A stretch of 64,000 nucleotides of DNA from Channallabes apus (taxonomy: Eukaryota; Chordata; Actinopteri; Siluriformes; Clariidae), in assembly GCA_030522415.1 (NCBI GenBank), contig CM060104.1, forward strand, positions 21,591,825 through 21,655,824, given 5' to 3'. This document shows positions 27,001 to 34,045 of the stretch, one piece after another. Within the stretch, counting starts at the first letter, position 1; each line of letters starts with the position of its first letter. The position numbers and the translations under genes are program-made. The notes beneath the pieces were generated by a model. The model searched no databases, was not told the DNA's origin, and saw nothing but the letters and a program-made list of their open reading frames with translations.

Positions 27001-27811
27001 AGTAATTCCTTTCTTTTCCTTCATACTGCAGCCCCACGGTTCCATGGATGAAGATGATCCCAACATCCTGCTAGCCATCCAGCTTTCTCTGCAAGAGTCT
27101 GGGATGGCCATGGGGGATGTAGGTGCTGTAGACACCCAGGAACTGCTGGCTCACGAGGCATCTCTGGGGGCCATCGGCACTTCTCTTCCCTCTAGACTGG
27201 ACCCGTTGCTCCCTGGCGTGGATGTTCCCCGTGCTGCTCTGAGCAGTTCTGAACTTCTGGAGCTTGGAGACAGTCTAAAGAAGCTGGGTAACATGAGTGG
27301 GCAGAACGTTCCACCACGCTTTAACATTGTGGGCAATCCCAGCCACGAGCCTACCGGAGGGCCTTTTCCACCTCACTCCGGACATGCGGACTCTGGCGAA
27401 TTGGATTCTGCTGACAATGCTAATCTTCTGGGCAACATCATGGCCTGGTTCCATGACATGAACCCTCAAAACATCAGTCTGGTTCCTTCGGCCACACCTT
27501 TAGATCCAGAGTTCGGAGCGCAGCTCGGCTCCGAGCAGGTGACGGAAAAACCTTTCCAGCAGTGGACAGCAGAGAGAGAGCAAGAGGATTGTGAGTACAG
27601 CAGCACGCTAGAGAGGGAGCCCATTCGACCCACTCAGCTGGACCTGGTGAGCGTAGACGTGCCGTCTGCAGCCACTCTTGTGCCCCAGATGAGCGAAAGC
27701 GTTGGCGCCTCTCAACCAAGCCACCACGGTGACACCCTGAAATGTGACTCGGACCCCGAACAGCCGAGCAGCAGCTCTTCTGAGTGGGAGGGTCAAGTGC
27801 ACCTTGTATGA
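3611..27811 (+). CDS. ankib1: ankyrin repeat and IBR domain-containing protein 1 (RBR E3 ubiquitin ligase), 19 coding exons
   Basis: The spliced reading frame (exons listed separately) gives 3222 nt, 1073 residues plus stop, close to the roughly 1090 residues known for mammalian ANKIB1. Every junction is GT-AG and all phases agree. Domains in order: a myristoylation-type start (MGNIATK); ankyrin repeats about 45-175 with two [12 protein letters not shown] motifs; an Ariadne UBA-like segment about 225-290; RING1 at 334-384 (C334, C337, C352, H354, C357, C360, C379, C384); IBR about 412-480; RING2 about 520-550, where C533 in GCNHMQC is the expected thioester-forming cysteine of RBR ligases; an Ariadne domain to about 760; a basic RRRHRQRRR stretch; and a UIM-like helix about 820-838. 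Family knowledge: the enzyme takes ubiquitin from an E2 onto the RING2 cysteine and passes it to substrate; substrates are poorly known. The C-terminus EWEGQVHLV matches the conserved family end. Identification is very secure; function is inferred from the family. Confidence 0.96.
4040..4372. mobile_element. hAT-type non-autonomous relic (tentative)
   Basis: Repeated tacttttacttgagta / aagtaaaagtactttcacttaagtac units and the right end gtactttgcccacctctgg are typical of fish hAT miniature elements ending in CCAGAGGTGG. A matching left end is not evident. Confidence 0.4.
4463..4895. mobile_element. Tc1-like terminal repeat interrupted by a LINE/SINE 3' end
   Basis: TA followed by cagtggggcaaaaaagtatt at 4463 is a familiar Tc1-type terminus, and its continuation (tatgagagacaaaataag, then aaaatcacattgtaggattt) reappears at 4809 after a gap. 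The gap (about 4563-4808) holds a different element ending in atctcaatgggacattcc, ggtaaaataaagg and an A tail, as in LINE 3' ends of fish. This is a nested insertion in the intron after coding exon 1. Confidence 0.6.
4928..5000. repeat. (AT)n microsatellite
   Basis: About 36 AT units followed by a T tract to 5014, in the first coding intron. Confidence 0.95.
5015..6590. other. intron sequence of ankib1, nothing recognised
   Basis: AT-rich intron between coding exons 1 and 2. No conserved motif, long open frame or repeat family recognised. Confidence 0.5.
6600..6905 (+). pseudogene. Tc1-like transposase relic (tentative)
   Basis: Open frames at 6526-6726 and 6644-6931 together read like a decayed Tc1-type transposase: an IHPSC segment, then GGAVMWGSF (cf. 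GGGVMVWG), a distant NDQVITS segment, and IFQDSNPH where the second catalytic Asp region (QQDNxPxH) would be. Frames are shifted and the end is missing. Confidence 0.45.
6932..7857. other. intron sequence of ankib1
   Basis: Poly-T rich stretches (6969-6980, 7070-7081, 7240-7262) and otherwise unremarkable AT-rich intron up to the acceptor of coding exon 2. Confidence 0.5.
7858..8158 (+). CDS. ankib1: ankib1 coding exon 2 (residues 63-163)
   Basis: Acceptor cactcAG at 7856-7857, donor GTGGGC at 8159. Encodes the second and third ankyrin segments, including [11 protein letters not shown] and [12 protein letters not shown]. It is markedly GC-richer than the introns, as expected for a coding exon. 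Ends in phase 0. Confidence 0.96.
8285..8612 (+). repeat. tRNA-derived SINE-like repeat, family S1, in the intron before coding exon 3
   Basis: Starts ggggcagcatggttgcttag, contains B-box-like ggttcgaatccc at 8342, the landmarks gattaggcta and attggcaccctg, and the 3' block tcttgggataggctccagg ... acaggataaagtggtatag. It makes up about two thirds of the 496-nt intron and ends about 43 nt before the acceptor. Confidence 0.85.
8655..8837 (+). CDS. ankib1: ankib1 coding exon 3 (residues 164-224)
   Basis: Acceptor ccccacAG at 8653-8654, donor GTGAGC at 8838; 61 whole codons. Completes the last ankyrin repeat ([15 protein letters not shown]) and carries the acidic [21 protein letters not shown] linker region. 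Confidence 0.96.
8981..9015 (+). repeat. (CT)n microsatellite forming the polypyrimidine tract of coding exon 4
   Basis: 17.5 CT units, ending 11 nt before the AG of the acceptor (9026-9027). The sequence between is attgtttctc, so most of the pyrimidine tract is the microsatellite. Confidence 0.9.
9028..9145 (+). CDS. ankib1: ankib1 coding exon 4 (residues 225-264)
   Basis: Acceptor ttctcAG at 9026-9027, preceded by a 35-nt CT microsatellite; donor GTACGC at 9146. Encodes the start of the UBA-like segment ([17 protein letters not shown]). Ends in phase 1 (G|AC, Asp264). Confidence 0.95.
9146..10965. other. intron between coding exons 4 and 5; AT and GT microsatellites
   Basis: Contains an (AT)n run at 9796-9862 and GT-rich runs at 9953-9974, 10024-10044 and 10653-10682. 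No coding or mobile-element motif recognised. Confidence 0.6.
10966..11174 (+). CDS. ankib1: ankib1 coding exon 5 (residues 264-333)
   Basis: Acceptor ctacacAG at 10964-10965, donor GTGAGA at 11175. Encodes the end of the UBA-like segment ([13 protein letters not shown]) and a Pro/Ser/Thr-rich linker ([12 protein letters not shown]) before RING1. Ends in phase 0. Confidence 0.95.
11175..13712. other. intron between coding exons 5 and 6
   Basis: 2.5 kb of AT-rich sequence with an A tract (11529-11543), a T-rich block (11910-11938), a TTA run (13070-13086) and a C tract (about 13602-13611). Nothing else recognised. Confidence 0.5.
13713..13801 (+). CDS. ankib1: ankib1 coding exon 6 (residues 334-363, RING1 first half)
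   Basis: Acceptor tctttcAG at 13711-13712, donor GTGAGA at 13802. Contains RING1 zinc ligands C334, C337, C352, H354, C357 and C360. Ends in phase 2 (AG|C, Ser363). Confidence 0.96.
13974..14118 (+). CDS. ankib1: ankib1 coding exon 7 (residues 363-411, RING1 second half)
   Basis: Acceptor tttggcAG at 13972-13973, donor GTATAA at 14119. Intron length before it is only 172 nt. Carries the final RING1 ligands C379 and C384 and the helix leading into the IBR ([11 protein letters not shown]). Confidence 0.95.
14119..14930. other. intron between coding exons 7 and 8, left part
   Basis: AT-rich, no motif recognised. Short overlapping open frames on both strands near 14422-14631 show no family resemblance. 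Confidence 0.5.
14933..14999 (+). repeat. (CT)n microsatellite upstream of the coding exon 8 acceptor
   Basis: About 33 CT units with one CCT interruption near 14945, ending 21 nt before the acceptor AG (15021-15022). As in coding exon 4, the expanded repeat lies where the polypyrimidine tract belongs. Confidence 0.9.
15023..15189 (+). CDS. ankib1: ankib1 coding exon 8 (residues 412-467, IBR)
   Basis: Acceptor gtgccAG at 15021-15022, preceded by about 67 nt of CT microsatellite; donor GTCAGT at 15190. Encodes [13 protein letters not shown] with IBR ligands C423 and C428, then CGKGHLFCW. Ends in phase 2 (TG|G, Trp467). Confidence 0.95.
15190..15944. other. intron between coding exons 8 and 9
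   Basis: Ordinary AT-rich intron with several short open frames (15380-15672, 15703-15936) that have no recognised motif. Confidence 0.5.
15945..16033 (+). CDS. ankib1: ankib1 coding exon 9 (residues 467-497, end of IBR)
   Basis: Acceptor tctgcAG at 15943-15944, donor GTGAGT at 16034. Encodes [15 protein letters not shown], with the last IBR ligands, and the linker to RING2. Ends in phase 1. Confidence 0.95.
16493..16623 (+). CDS. ankib1: ankib1 coding exon 10 (residues 497-540, RING2 with catalytic Cys)
   Basis: Acceptor ccctgcAG at 16491-16492. Contains C520, C523 and the NEGCNHMQC motif, in which C533 is the predicted ubiquitin-accepting cysteine by analogy with HHARI and parkin. The donor at 16624 is GTGCTC, a poor match after position +3, but it is the only position that keeps the frame into the next exon. 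Confidence 0.94.
17047..17445 (-). other. unrecognised 132-codon antisense open frame in an ankib1 intron
   Basis: ATG at 17445 to stop TGA at 17047 on the minus strand. The product has a mixed, protein-like composition ([39 protein letters not shown]) and ends NNSNK. I do not recognise the family. It lies just left of a hAT element, inside the intron after coding exon 10. It could be a chance frame, a retrocopy fragment or part of an older transposon. Confidence 0.3.
17490..18775. mobile_element. hAT-type element with imperfect 8-bp target-site duplication
   Basis: Left end CAGGGTTTGACATTA and right end AATGTCAAACCCTG form terminal inverted repeats, with a further match over the ccaaatgtgg / ccacatttgg segments. 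Flanks are TTGCTGAT (17482-17489) and TTGCTGAC (18776-18783), seven of eight matching, as expected for an aged hAT duplication. 1286 bp including a nested 376-bp element. No transposase frame is visible. Confidence 0.75.
18135..18510. mobile_element. nested hAT miniature element inside a (GT)n tract, with GTGTGTGT flanks
   Basis: Terminal repeats tagtgatgcgcgggtcg and cgacccgcgcatcact. Both flanks are GTGTGTGT (18127-18134 and 18511-18518), consistent with an 8-bp duplication in a GT repeat. Inside, at 18345, an ATG opens [12 protein letters not shown], which resembles the start of a ZBED-type hAT transposase, then homology stops: an internal-deletion derivative. Confidence 0.75.
18784..19539. 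other. intron between coding exons 10 and 11, right part
   Basis: AT-rich, no feature recognised. The acceptor of coding exon 11 is at 19538-19539. Confidence 0.5.
19540..19674 (+). CDS. ankib1: ankib1 coding exon 11 (residues 541-585, end of RING2)
   Basis: Acceptor ctgcacAG at 19538-19539, donor GTAGAT at 19675; 45 whole codons. Supplies C541, C546 and C549 ([13 protein letters not shown]) and the first part of the Ariadne domain. Confidence 0.96.
19836..19922 (+). CDS. ankib1: ankib1 coding exon 12 (residues 586-614, Ariadne domain)
   Basis: Acceptor atgcAG at 19834-19835, donor GTAACG at 19923; 29 codons encoding the helical segment [17 protein letters not shown], a hallmark of Ariadne proteins. 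Confidence 0.95.
20003..20069 (+). CDS. ankib1: ankib1 coding exon 13 (residues 615-637, Ariadne domain)
   Basis: Acceptor catttAG at 20001-20002, donor GTAAGG at 20070. Short exon encoding [20 protein letters not shown], a helix rich in charged residues. The preceding intron is only 80 nt. Confidence 0.94.
20170..20315 (+). CDS. ankib1: ankib1 coding exon 14 (residues 637-685, Ariadne domain)
   Basis: Acceptor cttgcAG at 20168-20169, donor GTAAGG at 20316. Encodes [18 protein letters not shown] and the [17 protein letters not shown] motif conserved in the Ariadne domain. Confidence 0.95.
20377..21205 (-). mobile_element. hAT-type relic with BED-finger fragment in the intron before coding exon 15
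   Basis: Left end gtagggttg (20377) and right end caaccctac (21197-21205) are inverted; inner matches (cggtacc, cttaaat) extend the terminal repeat loosely. The minus strand from about 21002 begins [17 protein letters not shown] and later, after a frameshift, reads [20 protein letters not shown], the His-containing half of a BED zinc finger as in hAT transposases. No clear target-site duplication. Confidence 0.6.
21554..21732 (+). CDS. ankib1: ankib1 coding exon 15 (residues 686-745, Ariadne domain)
   Basis: Acceptor ctcctcAG at 21552-21553. The donor at 21733 is GTTTGA; the frame and protein conservation ([12 protein letters not shown]) fix the boundary. Ends in phase 2. Confidence 0.94.
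22180..22231 (+). CDS. ankib1: ankib1 coding exon 16 (residues 745-762)
   Basis: Acceptor ttcatAG at 22178-22179, donor GTAATA at 22232. A 52-nt exon too short to be seen as an open frame alone; it encodes [18 protein letters not shown], the conserved end of the Ariadne domain. Confidence 0.94.
22539..24157 (+). mobile_element. complete Tc1-like transposon with long (about 210 bp) inverted repeats
   Basis: Begins cagtggtgtgaaaaac and ends with the inverse complement gtttttcacaccactg, flanked by TA at 22537-22538 and 24158-24159, the standard Tc1/mariner target. The terminal repeats run roughly 210 bp on each side with few differences (for example the internal segments aaaatgcagtttttaaatga and tggccctgtgtgaaaaag). 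1619 bp in total. It sits in the same orientation as ankib1, in the intron between coding exons 16 and 17. Open transposase and near-matching ends mark it as a young insertion. Confidence 0.95.
22917..23939 (+). CDS. Tc1-like transposase, DD34E, intact 340-codon frame
   Basis: Cuts and pastes its own element at TA sites. N-terminal paired-type helix-turn-helix about residues 1-55 and a second about 65-120, separated by a GRPR-like motif (SGRPTK, residues 58-63). The catalytic triad is complete: D153 in [12 protein letters not shown]244 in [10 protein letters not shown] and E279 in [10 protein letters not shown], with exactly 34 residues between the last two. A glycine-rich GGGSVMVWG box lies at 188-196. 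340 residues is the usual family length, with no stop or frameshift. Whether it is active cannot be judged from sequence alone. Confidence 0.95.
   Translation: MPRSKEIQEQMRTKVIEIYQSGKGYKVFSKALGLQRTTVRAIIHKWQKHGTVVNLPRSGRPTKFTPRAQRRLIREATKDPRTTSKELQASLASIKVSVHDSTIRKRLGKNGLHGRFPRRKPLLSKKNIKARLNFAKKHLNDCQDFWENTLWTDETKVELFGRCVSRYIWRKSNTAFQKKNIIPTVKYGGGSVMVWGCFAASGPGRLAVIDGTMNSTVYQKILKENVRPSVRQLKLKRSWVLQQDNDPKHTSKSTSEWLKKNKMKTLEWPSQSPDLNPIEMLWHDLKKAVHARKPSNKAELQQFCKDEWAKIPPELCKRLVASYRKRLIAVIAAKGGPTSY
24160..25195. other. intron between coding exons 16 and 17, middle part
   Basis: AT-rich. A GC-richer patch at 24604-24804 carries short open frames on both strands, but all ankib1 coding sequence is accounted for without it. 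Confidence 0.5.
25196..25817. mobile_element. hAT-type miniature element
   Basis: Left end ggtgtaacggtacgc and right end gcgtaccgttacacc are perfect 15-bp inverses, with cggtacag / ctgtaccg inside. 622 bp. No transposase frame; a clear 8-bp duplication was not found. Confidence 0.65.
25818..26498. other. intron between coding exons 16 and 17, right part
   Basis: AT-rich with a TTTA run at 26272-26292. Nothing else recognised before the acceptor at 26497. Confidence 0.5.
26499..26610 (+). CDS. ankib1: ankib1 coding exon 17 (residues 763-800)
   Basis: Acceptor cactgtAG at 26497-26498, donor GTACTG at 26611. Encodes [18 protein letters not shown], a strongly basic stretch, then [12 protein letters not shown]. 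It follows the longest 3' intron (22232-26498), which carries the Tc1 insertion. Confidence 0.94.
26897..26940 (+). CDS. ankib1: ankib1 coding exon 18, 44-nt micro-exon (residues 800-814)
   Basis: Acceptor tcttAG at 26895-26896 after a long T run, donor GTAAGT at 26941. The frame fits between the neighbours (phase 1 to phase 0). The 15 residues ([15 protein letters not shown]) are much shorter than the linker known from mammals, so this exon is the least conserved and its use is inferred from splice sites and phase. Confidence 0.8.
27032..27811 (+). CDS. ankib1: ankib1 coding exon 19 (residues 815-1073, stop)
   Basis: Acceptor ctgcAG at 27030-27031. Opens with [11 protein letters not shown] and the UIM-like helix [12 protein letters not shown], followed by a low-complexity Ser/Pro/Glu-rich tail with conserved blocks ([35 protein letters not shown]) and the conserved C-terminus QVHLV. 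Stop TGA at 27809-27811. Confidence 0.96.
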   Translation, partial: PHGSMDEDDPNILLAIQLSLQESGMAMGDVGAVDTQELLAHEASLGAIGTSLPSRLDPLLPGVDVPRAALSSSELLELGDSLKKLGNMSGQNVPPRFNIVGNPSHEPTGGPFPPHSGHADSGELDSADNANLLGNIMAWFHDMNPQNISLVPSATPLDPEFGAQLGSEQVTEKPFQQWTAEREQEDCEYSSTLEREPIRPTQLDLVSVDVPSAATLVPQMSESVGASQPSHHGDTLKCDSDPEQPSSSSSEWEGQVHLV

Positions 27812-28281
27812 AATCAAGCCTCCTCCTCATCCTCCTCCTTCTCCTCCACCTTCATAACCACTTTTGATGTGAACGAGCTGACGAAGACATCAATCGTGAG
27901 AAGGGATTCATTCGTATACTGACATGATTCGAAATCAGCCGAAACCCTATTTTAAGAACACTGAAATTGTCTTGAAATGTGTCTGGTGTCTCTTGCTGCA
28001 GGCCTGTGTTTTGTGCTTTGAGGACATGATGTGTAATTTTCTAATTAGAAGCAGACAGAGTTTCACAGTCTTGAAGAAGTGAACAATTATGAAAAGGACA
28101 GCAGTCGAACCAGAAACCGCGAGGAGAACAAAATACGGCCGTCTGTAGTCTGTTGCAGGGAATAATTAGAGTAGTGAGCTTCATTATAGACCTGTCAGAT
28201 CTCTTTCACAGAAAAAGGTCTACGGTAAGGAACAGGACTGTTCGGTCTGGTGTGTGTGAATGTCCTGAGCAAGTTGTGTGT

Positions 28282-28317
<36 letters not shown>

Positions 28318-30200
28318 CCCTTCTTTTTTTGGAAAGACCTGCCATCTTAGTGCTAGGTGTTACTGTAGGTGCCATGAACACGGGTCAGCACATGCAGAGT
28401 TCACGCACACAGTGGACAGTGTGTTGTCTGTGCCTGCTGCTGGGGGCTGAAGAGCCCCTCTCTAAACACAACCCTTCCTTTAAACCCAGTGTATAGTATT
28501 GGAGAAATTAACTCTAGCAGCTTCCTTCGAAGAGCTGGGCGACTCTGGGGTGTTGATCATGGTGAAGGAAAGCGCAGTTGTTGTGGTTAACTCTTCATTT
28601 CTTTGGTCAAACCTGATCACTGTAATATATGCTACTGGTATTTAAAAAAACGGTTGCGTTTGTCCTGTGCAGGAACACTGCAATGGTTACACTACACAAC
28701 TTATTACAGTGCCTTGTCCCTGAACCTTCCCTCTTATTTATTGCCACATCTCTCGAGTGCTCACCGGACGACGCGCGCTACCTAAAACTACGCGTCGCTC
28801 TAATTTTCAACAGCACTGGAAGTAACAAGTCACCAGATTTAGCATTTGTATTAACATTTTTCTATATCCTCGATCACTCTTTAGTTGGTCTCTGGGCTGC
28901 TTTTCCAGAGCTTTTTATAAAACCGTTAATAACGCAGGCTTGTGTGGGATCACTGCTGATGATGAATTTATTATTATTATTTTTTTTTGTATCTCTTATC
29001 CAAACCAGTTTAGTGGTGGTAAAATGAGTTCGAGATGATGTGTGTATAGTACATGACGCCATTGTGCTTCATCCATACTGTAAAGCGCCAGACCTAATAT
29101 ATTGTGAAATTGATTTTCTATTTATTTGAAATTGAATGTCTTTCATAAAAAAAAAAAAAAGAAATAACGGATAATGTACAAAAAATTTATGAAAGCCAAT
29201 GTTTGTCCATGTGTCAAAAAACAACAACAACAACAAAAGTCCTTTTACAGTGCCACTTTTTAAATATTACGCTTTAAACTAATTAATTGTTACTACTGAG
29301 GTGATTTTCTTTAGTTTCTTTTCTTTTCAACAAACAAAACAGCAAGATTTTTTGGTATGGGTGTATATTTCTATTCAACCCTCCCCTGGCCAAAATCTCA
29401 ATCTTAACTGCTGATTTATTCACCCTGAATGCCAGAGTTTGTTGATTTATTTAGTTTTTTCCAGACTTAATTAAAAAGAAAGAAAGGAAGAAACCCTAAT
29501 TTGTAAAGGTATATATTAATACAGATTAATGCTGAAGGAACATTGCTGTATTGCTGTAATGTCAATCAAAATTCAAGTCCATAGACGGAGGGGGGGGGGG
29601 GGGGGGGGGGGACTCAAACGTGTCCTAAGTAGTGATAGTAGAATAACTGAAATACTGTACGTCTTTACACGCGACATCGTCTTATGTAGTTTGTATACGC
29701 ATATAGTACAAAATGCTTTAAAGGGTTTTAAATTTTCTTTTCATACCTAAATATAGAATCATTGAAGGAACCTGCAGTATTTCTTCAGTCAGCAGTAATG
29801 TACTGTATGTTGCCAAAGTGATGAAGCTAAGTGGTGAAGCAGTCAGTAAGTCCCCCCCCCCCTTCTTCCCCCCCAATCTATTTAGATGTGAAGTGACACA
29901 TACTTTACATGACAGTATGCTGTGCATTAAATCAAAACACGTTTTATTTTCTTGGACGAAAAAAGTGATCTGAGTGGCAATTGGGGAGGAAAAAAAAGGC
30001 AAGCACATTTTGTAACCCATTAAAAAAAATTTATATTGTTAAGTGACTAATCCTTGAAATGTTATTTGCACTTTCATAGTCTATACTTGATACATTCCCA
30101 GTTTATATGGAAAATAAATTATATAAATGGTTGATGTTTGGCCAATACATTTGACTGAACTGAGTATGAAACTCAATAAAGTAACCCCCCCCCCTTCCAA
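27812..30200 (+). other. ankib1: 3' UTR of ankib1 (extent inferred)
   Basis: No open frame of note follows the stop. The stretch holds a CT/TCC run at 27830-27850, a T tract of about 39 at 28279-28317, an A tract near 29148, a 22-base G tract at 29590-29611, and C tracts at about 29853-29863 and 30184-30194. The first convincing poly(A) signal I noted is AATAAA at 30175-30180. A long 3' UTR is usual for this gene in vertebrates; the exact end is inferred. Confidence 0.6.
30175..30180 (+). terminator. candidate poly(A) signal AATAAA of ankib1
   Basis: AATAAA within aactcaataaagtaac, followed by a C tract, an A tract and tgtgcttt. A second AATAAA lies near 30556 (ataaataaacaacc). Which is used cannot be decided from sequence. 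Confidence 0.45.
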
Positions 30201-31860
30201 AAAAAAAAAAATCTGTGCTTTCCACTTGAAATCATTGTACCATCTATATTTAAGTGTAGTCCTCAGTCCAAGCACTGGGTGCATCGTGTTTTTGGTAATA
30301 CCTTCTATAAAATGATTTGCATGGGTTTCCTGTGGAGCAATGAAACATGGAAAACCATAAAAAATGTGGTGAAAATGGTGTGGAATATAATTTCCTAATG
30401 TGTAGTGTGTGACAGCAAGTAGAGGTGTACACCTCAGACGTGTACATGATGCAATATGTTTTCAGTTTGCTTGTGCGTGATGGGATTGGATTGGATTTTG
30501 AAGCCTTCCAAGCCAATTCATTCAGAATCTAATGTGGGCTTACTGTTAATTGATAAATAAACAACCATGATGGTGAGAGACTATTGTAAGTCACTACTGT
30601 GACTGTTGTGTCATCTTGTTAGAGACCAGTTTAACAGATTTCAATTATTACATAATTTATAGTAAATTATAATGGATAATGAACAATTTATGATTTTTTC
30701 CCTTAATTAATTTTAATTTCTGCATTGACCCAAAATCATCCGATCGGTATACCCTTGATGACGAAGCTAGCATGAACTTATAACAGTATAACATTTTTTT
30801 ATGTTTGGCTTCTACATTTCAGCTTGAAACCATTATAATGCAAACAGGGAGTTCAGTTGAACACATCCAAATGTTTGTGTATAAAACAAAAGAAATGCTA
30901 CCCTACTTTAATCTGTCTCCATAGATGATTGCGAGTATGATGCTTTCCAGGCGTTGCGCTGCCAGAGCTAGAACATGTTTCATTTTGCATCGTTAGCTGG
31001 AAAATTTATGAGGTTGTGCTGAATCCTTCTCATTTGTTGGAGGTCAGGGATTTATGGTTTAGCAGCGGAGTTGAGTTTAAGATATTAAACACGTCGGACA
31101 TTGGTCAAAGTGATTGAAATGCTGTCTTGACAGTCCCACAGTGCCAACAGAAACGTGGGTCAAAACACGAGTGTAATAGTCTTTGAAACTCAGGAGGGAT
31201 TAGGAAGGGAGCTTATTAAGGTTAAATGTCAGATTAAATGACGTTACAGAGGAACTTTTATATGGTGGTCCAGCACGTCAGCATGGGGGTCGTGGAGCAG
31301 AGGTCATGCAGCGCCAGGGATGGAAACCATTATTCACTTACTAGAAGAAGTAAAGATTCTTATCAGGCTTGTTAAGGGTTGCTTATTCTTAAACACTAGA
31401 TGAAACCTGTAGCTTGTGTAACCGAGGAACGCCAATCTTGCAACTGGGTTTGGTTTGATTAAAAACAAACAAAAAAAAAAGTATACATTTGTGCCCGAAA
31501 ACAGCCTATGACTAATAATGACTTCATTTCCAGATTTTCACAACTTAAGTGTGTGTGGAAATGAGAGCAGATGGCTGTTATACTCTTAACAGTCCAGTAG
31601 AGTGTACTAAGCTCCCACAGAGTGAGTCTATTCTGGCAGCTGTGTGTGTGTGTCGCTGGCAGACCCTCCTGGCAAACTCCTCCCCATACGTGATTTGGAG
31701 AGGAAGAACCAAAAGGTTCCTCTGGTGATCATTAAAGTTTGTCGACATCCGGCTCAATATTCCCACAGTCTATCCATCACAAGTTACTACGAGATACTGT
31801 ACAAAATTTATTTAGTTATTTTTCCAGAGGGAATCAATTGAGTTTTGTTTACAGTAGAAT
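30200..31860. other. intergenic sequence downstream of ankib1
   Basis: No recognised gene or repeat. Short open frames only. Confidence 0.5.
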
Positions 31861-31863
31861 GTA

Positions 31864-32520
31864 CAGTACTGTGCAAAAGTCCTCGAATGTGTACAATACT
31901 TTAAAAATTAATGAAGCAAAATCCATATTTGGTGGTATAACCGTTTCAGTTTAAAAGTGTCTCGGGTAGACTTTGTATGGTTTTTCGGTTTTAATGAACA
32001 TTTTTCCCGGAGCATTTTCTAAGCCTGGGGGAATCTGATGCAGTTTTCATGGAGACTTCTGACTTCTATGTTTCCTGCCTGAATGTGGGCAGCTGTCATA
32101 TTCTTCAAGGATATAAAAACATTTTCAGTGATCTAGAATGTTATTTGTTGACTTGGTAATTAATTTACTCACTCACTCTTCATGCTGCTTATCCTAAACA
32201 GTCATGAGAAAACTGGAGCCTATCCCAGGGGACTTTGGGTATGAGGGGGGTACACCCTGAATGAGTTGCCAGTTTACATGGCACAAGAACGCATATACTC
32301 GCACTTCTGTGGGCCATTCAGAAACACCAGTTAACCTAATCTGCATGTCTTTACCCATGTCTCACCAAGCACACAGGCTTAAAGGTGGGGCTTGAACCCT
32401 TGACCCTGGAGGTCTGAGTGATAACCACAATGCCACTTCCTTAGCAATCCAGATGTCATAAATAAAGCATGTATAATAAAAAAAAAAAAAAAAGCTGACT
32501 AAGATGTTTGCACAGAATTG
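31864..32520. mobile_element. Tc1-like relic with a SINE inside
   Basis: Left end tacagtactgtgcaaaagtc and right end gtttgcacagaattgta are diverged inverse termini of a Tc1-type element with TA flanks. The interior has no transposase frame and holds a minus-strand copy of SINE family S1. Confidence 0.55.
32163..32445 (-). repeat. SINE-like repeat, family S1 (diverged)
   Basis: Reads, on the + strand, ctgcttatcctaaac, ggagcctatcccagggga, gggtacaccctgaatg, ttaacctaatctgcatgtctt and gcttgaacccttgaccctgg, the family landmarks in reverse order. It lies within the Tc1-like relic. Confidence 0.7.
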
Positions 32521-32714
32521 TATGTAAGGTAAAGTCATGATTTTATAAATATTCCTACATTTAAGGCAGTTGTTTTACGACAACAATTAGAAAACAATCT
32601 AATGAGAATTAATAAGTACAGAAAGTGAAATAAAATGGTAGGTTTAACAGGGAGTTGGTTTTGTTGTTGATGAAGTGTGAAAAACACTTTACTTAAATGT
32701 TGGTTAACTGTTGG

Positions 32715-32915
32715 TAAAGGCTTTGCACTGTCGTCTTGCAGCTTCGGGGTTAAAGGTTCGAATTTCGCCAATGCTCTTTGTGCATGGAGTTTCCATGCTC
32801 TTCCCATGGTTTGTGGGTGGGTTCCCCTTGTACTCTGGTTTCCTCTGATCATCCAAAGACATTCAGTGTATCTCATCTTGTGCCCTGAGTTCCTTAGGAT
32901 AGGATACGGATAAAT
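32715..32915 (+). repeat. SINE-like repeat, family S1 (partial, diverged)
   Basis: Contains gcactgtcgtcttgcagctt, ggttcgaatttcg, gtgcatggagtttccatgc, ctggtttcctctgatcatccaaagaca and ggataggatac-ggataaatgg, with the middle of the family missing. Confidence 0.65.
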
Positions 32916-32919
32916 GGTA

Positions 32920-34040
32920 GGTAGGTGGGTTCCAACTTTATTTGGTTTTGCGTTCCTATGTACCATACTCAATTTAGTCCTTTTTTTTGTCCCATCTTCT
33001 TCCTTAAGGTAGAAGGTATTTCATCCCTTTGTACCTGTATATGTCGATGAGATTTCTTTAAAATCTACTTGTCTTGAATGGGGTTAGTCTAGGCCAGTTG
33101 AATTCACTCTGACATCTGAACAGCACACTTAGGCCCATATCCTGTAATTACATTCCCAATTTGCTGAATTGTGTGCATTTGTAACTGCTGTTACAAACCA
33201 CACATACAGGATGCATTTGCCAAGACTTCCTTCTGTGTGATCAAGGTCCTTTGGGTCTGCTATAGCTTTATTTATAATAAACACCACATCACCTGGAGCG
33301 TTACTGTACATCTGATTTCAGAAAAAAAAACTTCTTGCTTAATCATGAAGTGTCTGCGTAGTTTGCAAGAGATCTTCTCACTCTGTATGATGTTGATGTA
33401 AAACGCCGTGTTCGAGCTCTCTGGCATTCCTTTGTTGCTACACACATTCACATGGGTGGTTTTTTTATTCTAATACCAGGATTTTGGTCATTAGTTTACT
33501 TTCCTTATTGCTTTAAATTGGCCTGTGTGGTTTTACAGCCACTCCTAATTAGATGTTTTTCTTTGTAGCACACAGAACCTCATTCGCCTTCATGTGAACT
33601 TAGGACAGCAGCTAAACAGATATTAGTGGATATCTTTGGGTGCTGTGATTTGCATGTTGGGGCCTCCATCGATCAGACTGGTTTGTCTGGTGCATCCCAT
33701 GGACATGTGATCGGACTGGGATCTGGAGAGTTTGGAGGCTGGGTCAACGACATTGAACTCTTTGCCTTCTGAGCCGCAGCAAACTGTGGTGTACTGAGTA
33801 TTTTGTTTCCTTTCTGTTGTGGCTGCTGTTGACTTCTTTTCGCCAATTTGTGCTGAATTATCTTTTATGTGAGGTCTGACCGGATAAATCTTTTTAAATA
33901 ATGAAAATGTGGTGCTAAATGTGTTGTAAAAAGGCGTAACATGCTTCAGAATAAATGGCACCATTTTCCCTTTAAAATAAATGAAATATCGACTATTCAA
34001 TTTTTTTCTGCCAAATGTAGTACATTTCCCCAGCCCCCCC
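32920..34040. other. intergenic sequence, nothing recognised
   Basis: A 139-codon minus frame at 33623-34042 shows no family motif. No repeat family was recognised. Confidence 0.45.
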
Positions 34041-34045
34041 AACCA

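Noticed and set aside
27474..27830. Minus-strand frames opposite the last ankib1 exon
   Set aside because: Antisense shadows of conserved coding sequence on the plus strand.
33623..34042. 139-codon minus-strand frame next to the mariner relic
   Set aside because: Composition is Lys/Thr/Phe rich and AT-driven, with no motif and no continuity with the mariner frames.
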